DNA from: Polaromonas sp.
GTDB lineage: Bacteria; Pseudomonadota; Gammaproteobacteria; Burkholderiales; Burkholderiaceae_C
Assembly: GCA_030654695.1 (NCBI GenBank)
Contig: JAURWY010000009.1
Coordinates: 1-64,000 of the forward strand
Reading direction: 5' to 3'
DNA: 64,000 nt
The position numbers were made by a program, and so were the translations under genes. The notes beneath the pieces are model-generated. The model was given only the letters and a program-made list of their open reading frames with translations. It made no database searches and was not told the origin of the DNA. Shown in pieces: positions 59,433 through 64,000 of the stretch; position 1 is the first letter of the stretch; the number at the start of each line of letters is the position of its first letter.

Positions 59433-59735
59433 TGTAGACACTTTTCATAGCGCAGTTTGACGCTGCCGCTCGAACTCATGAGGGCTGAGTTGATCGAGAT
59501 GCTTGTGGCGTCGAACACGATTGTAGAAACCCTCTATGTAATCGAAGATTTCTGATCTGGCTTCGTTCCGCGTGTTGTAGATCCTCTTTTTGATCTGCTC
59601 ACTCTTTAAGTTGCTGAAGAACGATTCCGCCACTGCGTTATCCCAGCAATTTCCCCGTCGGCTCATGCTCGGACTCAGGCGGTTATCTTTGCACCACCGT
59701 GTGAACTCGTCGCTACCAAATTGGGCGCATTCAAC
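59433..59735 (-). pseudogene. Truncated IS3-family transposase (OrfB C-terminal part)
   Basis: The recognisable region, 59445-59735, encodes FGSDEFTRWCKDN, SMSRRGNCWDNAVAESFFSNLK and EGFYNRVRRHKHLDQLSPHEFE, the C-terminal third of an IS3-family integrase core with the last catalytic Glu. The upstream part of OrfB and all of OrfA are missing; the frame upstream reads into the antisense of an IS30 fragment. The outer end with TGTAGACA at about 59433 is the probable remaining terminus. Confidence 0.8.
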
Positions 59736-59769
59736 CGGTCGTCGCAACACCTTCAACCAGGAGGTGTTT

Positions 59770-59952
59770 ATGGGAAGACCAGCAGGATGGATGAAGCAAC
59801 TGACAGGGAGAGACACGATGCGCTCTCCAGGAGCTCCTTCGCATCGGCGAGAGATCGAGCGTCAGTTCTGGGTACAGATTGCGACCGGAATCACCAGTGA
59901 GAAGGCGGCCGAGGCAGCTGGCGTGTCGCAGGCGGTGGGGTCTCGCTGGTTC
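59770..59952 (+). pseudogene. Truncated IS30-family transposase (N-terminal part)
   Basis: About 61 residues from ATG 59770, with AGGAGG upstream, resemble the IS30 N-terminal helix-turn-helix region (QIATGITSEKAAEAAGVSQ, VGSRWF). The remainder is lost where an acyltransferase fragment begins at about 59955. Confidence 0.65.
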
Positions 59953-59954
59953 GT

Positions 59955-60140
59955 AAATTTGGTTTTCACAAGTACAACTTGATCAATCCCTACACCCGAT
60001 TGGGCGCGGCTGTGATCGTAATGGCTTCACTGCTACTGGGGCAGCTGCTGTACAAGTGGATCGACAAACCTTTGAAACGCTACACCAAAGATCTGTCTTC
60101 GCTCATGAGAAGTGCACCTCCCGGTGCACCCCTTCTGTAG
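59955..60140 (+). pseudogene. C-terminal remnant of a membrane acyltransferase gene
   Basis: The plus-strand frame ending at TAG 60138-60140 reads KFGFHKYNLINPYTRLG, then a transmembrane helix (AAVIVMASLLLGQLLYKW) and IDKPLKRYTKD. This matches the C-terminus of acyltransferase-3/OatA-type O-acyltransferases, whose last helix is followed by a short basic tail (PLKRY). The rest of the gene was removed or replaced by IS material. Confidence 0.6.
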
Positions 60141-60157
60141 CAAAAATGACGCTCGAA

Positions 60158-60598
60158 TTACTTCTTCTTGGTCGTCTTGATCGCTGATTCGACAGCGGTT
60201 TGAACTTGTGCAGCGGCGGCTTTCATGCCTTTGCTGACAGCTGCAAAAGCTTCTGGCGCTGGGTGGGCTTTTTCGATGGCCTCAACGCTGGTGTGAAACT
60301 GAGCGACGCCCAGAGCGGTCACATCTTTAAGGTTCTTGGCAGCGATGGCCATGTTTTCTTCTGCCAAAGTCTTCATGGCTTCGAAGGCAGCTTGCGGCTC
60401 CTTGATACCTTTGAAAGATTCGACCGTTGCAGCGACAGACGCTTGTGCGGCTTGCGCTTGCTTTTGAGCAAGCTCACCCCATGCCTGCAGATTAGCCATC
60501 AATGGCTTGAGCGCTTCTTGAGAAGCAGCTGGATTGAATTTAGCGGCATTCTCTTTCATGGTTTTGGTGATGGCTTCGAATGGATTGTTGGTGAACAT
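60158..60598 (-). CDS. phaP: Phasin family protein (polyhydroxyalkanoate granule)
   Basis: The 146-residue helical product is read from ATG 60598, matching the family start MFTNNPFEAITKTM. It consists of amphipathic helices (NLQAWGELAQKQAQAAQASV, EENMAIAAKNLKDVTALGV) and a basic Lys-rich tail (AIKTTKKK). Phasins coat PHA granules. It suggests that the organism stores polyhydroxyalkanoate. Confidence 0.88.
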   Translation of the reverse strand: MFTNNPFEAITKTMKENAAKFNPAASQEALKPLMANLQAWGELAQKQAQAAQASVAATVESFKGIKEPQAAFEAMKTLAEENMAIAAKNLKDVTALGVAQFHTSVEAIEKAHPAPEAFAAVSKGMKAAAAQVQTAVESAIKTTKKK

Positions 60599-61105
60599 GG
60601 TGGACCTTTTAAAAAATTGTTGCAGTGCAGCAATTCTACGATTGATCAACTGCAAATGTCCGATCAAAACTGAATTGGCACCCACTTTAGGGGCTGCTCA
60701 CTAACGCATGGGGCAAAATGACTTTGCACGCGAAAAACGTACTCTGTAGCGGATGGTTAAAAGCGTGACATTCTGGGAAAAGCTACGGCGTACTTTCGCG
60801 CGAGTTCCAAAGTGCAGTACGCCTCTGGGTGCCAACCAAGGACACCATGGGCCTTTCATTGATGCAGAACCTACTTACAAATCATCACCGAAAGTTTCTT
60901 GAAGCCGACGGTTTTTTCATTGGAGACGGGGATATGAGTTACGAGGCGGGACCTCTGTGTAAAGGCTTTTAAAGCCTAGGCATCGGTAAACGCATCTAAC
61001 TAACAGGTGACTGTCAGCACTTCTAGAATCCTACTTAGACGCCAGTTGTGGACCCGTGAACGTTTTCGCAGTTCGTTTCCACGCTGAGTTTTAGCCCCAT
61101 TCTGT
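60599..61105. other. Gene-poor interval upstream of the phasin gene
   Basis: The 507 bp should contain the phasin promoter near 60600-60700. The remainder holds only short frames, such as a 36-codon frame from ATG 60861, with no recognised similarity. No tRNA, strong terminator or repeat is visible. Confidence 0.5.
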
Positions 61106-62095
61106 TTATTGCAAAGACCGAACCAGCGGTGACCACAGCTCAATCTCGCTTTTGAAGAACTGGGTGAAATAGTCTGCATCCCAATCCTGCGTTTCTATGT
61201 ATTCAAAGGCAAGCTGGTCCCGAATGGTCTGGCTACGCAAACCATTGCGAATTTCTAGATTGAGTTTGGTGACGATACTTTTTGGTAACCCGGCTGGCGC
61301 AGAAAGTGAAAACCAAGTGATGGCTGTCAATTTAGGATAACCGAGTTCTGCAAAAGTCGGCACATTCGGATAATCCTTCAGCCGTTTGGTTGAGGTGATG
61401 GCCAGCACCCGCAGCTTGCCGCTTTGAATATGGCTTGCAGCAGACCGCAACGTCATGAAGCCCGCCTGAATTTGTCCGCCTAACAAGTCCATCACAGCAG
61501 GACCAGCACCTTTGTAACTGATGTGCACCATATTGAGTTTATTGCCGACGGCAAACAACTCGCCGATCAGTTGAGCATGCGTACCCAGCCCGGGCGAGCC
61601 CCAGCTCAAACCCTTTGGATCGGCATTGACATAGGCAATAAAGCCCTTGAGATCTTTCACGGGCAAGTCTGCATTAATCACCAGCGCCGAGGGTGGTCCG
61701 CCCAACAACGCAATGTGTGTGAAGTCTTTCATTGGATTCATGCTGCTGCCCAAAAGAATGGGAGCGATGACGTGCGAACCAATTCCAGACACCACGAGAG
61801 AATGACCATCGGGCGCGGCCTTGGCGACCTGCAAGGAACCGAGCGTTCCCCCTGCACCGCCCTTGTTGTCAACGATGAACGGCTGCTTGAGCGAGTTGGT
61901 CAGGTGATCGGCTATCAAGCGACCGAGGTTGTCCGCCGTGCCACCAGCAGAATAAGGAACGACGATTTTCACGGGGCGGTTCGGCCACGCTTGCGGGGTC
62001 TGTGCTGCCGCAGAGAGAGCTGCAGTAGTAAGCCAGAAAGTCAAGCCTAGCGACAACGCTGCTTGCCAACGTGCTGACACTTGTTTATTAGTCAT
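61106..62095 (-). CDS. Bug-family TTT periplasmic receptor
   Basis: The 329-residue exported protein has a signal peptide (LSLGLTFWLTTAALSAAAQ) and the Bug motifs VPYSAGGTADNLGR and VDNKGGAGGTLGS. Lying next to a Rieske ferredoxin and oxygenase, it probably binds the aromatic or related carboxylate that the oxygenase uses. It is the second gene of the minus-strand unit started by the ferredoxin. Confidence 0.9.
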   Translation of the reverse strand: MTNKQVSARWQAALSLGLTFWLTTAALSAAAQTPQAWPNRPVKIVVPYSAGGTADNLGRLIADHLTNSLKQPFIVDNKGGAGGTLGSLQVAKAAPDGHSLVVSGIGSHVIAPILLGSSMNPMKDFTHIALLGGPPSALVINADLPVKDLKGFIAYVNADPKGLSWGSPGLGTHAQLIGELFAVGNKLNMVHISYKGAGPAVMDLLGGQIQAGFMTLRSAASHIQSGKLRVLAITSTKRLKDYPNVPTFAELGYPKLTAITWFSLSAPAGLPKSIVTKLNLEIRNGLRSQTIRDQLAFEYIETQDWDADYFTQFFKSEIELWSPLVRSLQ

Positions 62096-62131
62096 GTCCG
62101 GTCCTTAAGGATAAACGCGCGAGGACTGAGC

Positions 62132-62449
62132 CTACACGGAAATAAAAACTCGTCCGCCTTCGATGCAAACCGGATAGGTTTTCAGTGGCGTCATACAGGG
62201 AGGCGCTAAAACCTCACCCGTGCGAATGTCGAAAACACCATTGTGAAAGTTACATTCAACAGCGTCGCCAATGATGCACCCTTCTGATAACGAACCCGGT
62301 CCATGCGTGCACAGATCATCTGTCACAAAAAAGTCACCTTCCAGATTAAAGACAGCAAGCGTCAAACCGGTCGCTTCAACCTTGAGCGCCTGTCCATCTT
62401 TAACATCGTTCGTCGCGCACAAATCAAGCTGGGTGCAAGCCTGTGTCAT
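62132..62449 (-). CDS. Rieske-type [2Fe-2S] ferredoxin
   Basis: The 105-residue protein is read from ATG 62449. The Rieske cluster ligands are CTHG (Cys-x-His) and CNFHNG (Cys-x-x-His). The length and lack of other domains make it a ferredoxin component that passes electrons to a ring-hydroxylating oxygenase. It is divergent from the oxygenase gene at 62610. Confidence 0.93.
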   Translation of the reverse strand: MTQACTQLDLCATNDVKDGQALKVEATGLTLAVFNLEGDFFVTDDLCTHGPGSLSEGCIIGDAVECNFHNGVFDIRTGEVLAPPCMTPLKTYPVCIEGGRVFISV

Positions 62450-62494
62450 AAAAAATCCTAGTTTGACATCTACAATTTTCAAATGTTATCATTA

Positions 62495-62529
62495 TTCTGC
62501 ATAAGAGAACTATGTTCCTTTATACAGAA
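62495..62529. promoter_or_regulatory. 35-bp palindrome between divergent Rieske genes
   Basis: TTCTGCATAAGAGAAC (62495-62510) and GTTCCTTTATACAGAA (62514-62529) are inverted copies with 14 of 16 matches and a three-base centre. It lies 46 bp upstream of the ferredoxin start and 81 bp upstream of the oxygenase start. It is probably the operator of a dimeric or tetrameric regulator controlling both units. Confidence 0.7.
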
Positions 62530-62609
62530 CAAGTTCATAAACACCCAGTGACGAATTTCCTCAAATAAATTGTATTTTTGAATTCTGAATTCTAGATTTT
62601 TGGAAACCG

Positions 62610-63896
62610 ATGATGAAAAAAGAACAGAACGACCTTTTGACACAAACCGGCCCAGGAACCCCCTTGGGTAATCTTTTTCGCCGCTACTGGTTGCCAGCCC
62701 TGCTGTCCGAAGAAGTCGCCTTGCCTGATGGCCCACCTGTTCGATTGCAGTTACTGAGCGAAAAGATGCTGGCCTTTCGGGACACTGATGGAAAGCTCGG
62801 TGTTATCGATGAATTTTGCGCACACCGCGGAGTGTCGCTATGGTTTGGCCGCAATGAAGAAGGTGGCATTCGCTGCCCATATCATGGCTGGAAATACGAT
62901 GTCAATGGCCAATGTTTAGATGTGCCATCAGAGCTGCCTGAAAGCGGCTTTTGCCAAAAAATCAAGCTCAAGTCCTACTCTCTGGTCGAGCGCGGTGGCG
63001 TGATCTGGATTTACATGGGGCCACCCGAATTCCAACCTCCCTTACCAGAATTTGAATTTGCTACCGTGCCTGCGAACCAGAGCTTCACCACCAAGCGACT
63101 GCAGGAATGCAATTGGCTCCAGGCCTTTGAAGGCGGCATCGATTCGAGCCATGTGTCTTGGCTCCACAGTGGTAGCCTTAACTCGGATCCGATGTTCAAA
63201 GGGGCCAAGGGCAACCAGTACAACACCAGCGATTTACGCCCGGTGTTTGATGTTGTTGAGGCAGAAGGCGGACTGTATGTCGGTGCACGGCGCAATGCCG
63301 AAGACGATCAGTACTACTGGCGCATCACGCCTTGGATCATGCCCAGCTTCACCATGATCGCACCGCGCGGCAACCATGCTGTGCACGGCCATTTTTGGGT
63401 CCCCATTGATGACGAAAATAACTGGGCATGGAGCTTTGACTATCATCCGATGCGCGCTCTGACCGACGAAGAGATGCAAGCCATGAAGGACGGCAAAGGC
63501 ATTCACGTGCGCTACGTCCCAGGCACTTACCGTCCGCTACAAAACAAAGACAACGACTACCTGATGGACCGCGCTGCGCAAAAATCCGGTGTCTGCTACA
63601 GCGGCATTGACGGCATCGCCATGCAAGACGCGTCGCTACAGGAAAGCATGGGTGCGATACAAGACCGAACACGAGAAAATCTCACTTCTACCGACAACGG
63701 CATCATCATGGCGCGACATCGTCTGCTGAAAGCCGCTAAAGCGTTGGCAGAACATGGAACGCCTCCCCCAGGTATTGACCCACAGGTACAACGCGTTCGT
63801 TCGGTCGCTATCCTATTGAAACGTGACCAGGTGTTCAAAGAAGCTGCCAAGGACGCACTTCGCGCAGAGCCTGGCAAACCGCACTCGTCGGTTTAA
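62610..63896 (+). CDS. Rieske aromatic-ring oxygenase, large subunit (phthalate-dioxygenase-like)
   Basis: The 428-residue product has an N-terminal Rieske domain with CAHRG and CPYHGWKYD, and a catalytic domain with the iron-binding GGIDSSHVSWLH (His-x4-His, with the bridging Asp). It resembles the phthalate 4,5-dioxygenase group of class IA oxygenases, where a reductase carrying a ferredoxin domain supplies electrons. Here a separate ferredoxin lies divergent, and the partial gene at 63912 may be the reductase. The substrate is probably an aromatic carboxylate but is not determinable from sequence. Confidence 0.92.
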   Translation: MMKKEQNDLLTQTGPGTPLGNLFRRYWLPALLSEEVALPDGPPVRLQLLSEKMLAFRDTDGKLGVIDEFCAHRGVSLWFGRNEEGGIRCPYHGWKYDVNGQCLDVPSELPESGFCQKIKLKSYSLVERGGVIWIYMGPPEFQPPLPEFEFATVPANQSFTTKRLQECNWLQAFEGGIDSSHVSWLHSGSLNSDPMFKGAKGNQYNTSDLRPVFDVVEAEGGLYVGARRNAEDDQYYWRITPWIMPSFTMIAPRGNHAVHGHFWVPIDDENNWAWSFDYHPMRALTDEEMQAMKDGKGIHVRYVPGTYRPLQNKDNDYLMDRAAQKSGVCYSGIDGIAMQDASLQESMGAIQDRTRENLTSTDNGIIMARHRLLKAAKALAEHGTPPPGIDPQVQRVRSVAILLKRDQVFKEAAKDALRAEPGKPHSSV

Positions 63897-63911
63897 GACC
63901 AACTTTTTTTA

Positions 63912-64000
63912 ATGACCACTTTTTCTGCAGCCGTAGCGGTTGCGCCTGAACGCACTGAGTTACAGACCTTCAGCGCACCACCGGCCAACGCCACGTCCGG
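63912..64000 (+). CDS. Partial gene after the oxygenase, start only
   Basis: A frame opens at ATG 63912, 13 bp after the oxygenase stop, and runs to the window end (29 codons). The readable part (MTTFSAAVAVAPE and following) shows no motif. From position, it could be the oxygenase reductase, but this is inference only. Confidence 0.35.
   Translation, partial: MTTFSAAVAVAPERTELQTFSAPPANATS

Noticed and set aside
60861-60971. 36-codon frame in the gene-poor interval before the phasin
   Set aside because: It is short, without motif or clear Shine-Dalgarno, and indistinguishable from chance.

Overview
The window looks like a stretch of a betaproteobacterial chromosome, most likely Comamonadaceae (Rhodoferax/Polaromonas/Variovorax relatives). 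This rests on protein character and gene order: tig-clpP-clpX-lon, tctCBA-tctDE, hpnCDE, a glyW-cysT-leuZ-like tRNA cluster, three Bug/TctC-type solute receptors, a phasin, and an 'alternative type' oxepin-CoA hydrolase. The genus cannot be fixed from the sequence alone. Roughly three quarters is ordinary metabolic chromosome; the rest is two integrated elements and one transposon scar.

Layout. (1) 1-8334: right-hand part of an integrated phage-like island whose left end lies outside the window. It has cargo-type genes (zinc-ribbon membrane protein, exported HNH protein, an unknown protein plus a four-helix membrane protein), then a run of overlapping early-phage-type genes (DUF2303, DUF4406, AlpA-like) ending at a convergent tyrosine integrase. 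(2) 8353-12401: acyl-CoA catabolism block (2-hydroxyacid dehydrogenase, 3-hydroxyacyl-CoA dehydrogenase, enoyl-CoA hydratase/oxepin-CoA hydrolase type, Nu-class GST), then tRNA-Pro and tRNA-Arg. (3) 12633-20836: a complete element integrated in the 3' end of tRNA-Arg(TCT), bounded by 49-bp direct repeats 8155 bp apart. It carries an excisionase-like gene, a primase-helicase, a TubC-type docking protein, an HK97-type major capsid protein, a small terminase and an integrase. It has no large terminase, portal, protease or tail genes, which is satellite logic.

(4) 20982-27799: tRNA genes and the protein quality-control locus lon, clpX, clpP, tig, with tRNA-Leu(TAG) upstream of tig. (5) 27935-32216: RND efflux pump with its lipoprotein adaptor, divergent from hpnCDE (squalene synthesis, 32327-35380); then GST, HAD phosphatase and hemH. 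(6) 37865-43294: tripartite tricarboxylate transporter tctABC and its two-component regulator tctDE; then hslR, a degenerate SDR and an orphan TTT receptor. (7) 45772-51709: minus-strand run of LysR, CaiB/BaiF CoA-transferase, HMG-CoA lyase, LolD-like ATPase, FtsX-type permease, a small exported protein and a DUF3299 protein, mostly overlapping. (8) 51811-57120: higBA toxin-antitoxin, then bioM-bioN-bioY followed by an acyl-CoA ligase and an unusual thiolase, an arrangement paralleling yhfU-yhfT-yhfS of Bacillus. (9) 57125-60598: nitroreductase, DUF3014 and SH3 proteins, an IS3/IS30 scar truncating an acyltransferase gene, and a phasin. (10) 61106-64000: TTT receptor, Rieske ferredoxin and Rieske oxygenase, probably for an aromatic acid, with a 35-bp palindrome between the divergent promoters.

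Strongest candidates for something not well described: the compact tRNA-Arg element that pairs a capsid gene with a small terminase; the biotin-transporter-linked ligase/thiolase pair; and the unknown cytosolic plus membrane protein pair at 899-2159. All functions are read from sequence; no database search was run.
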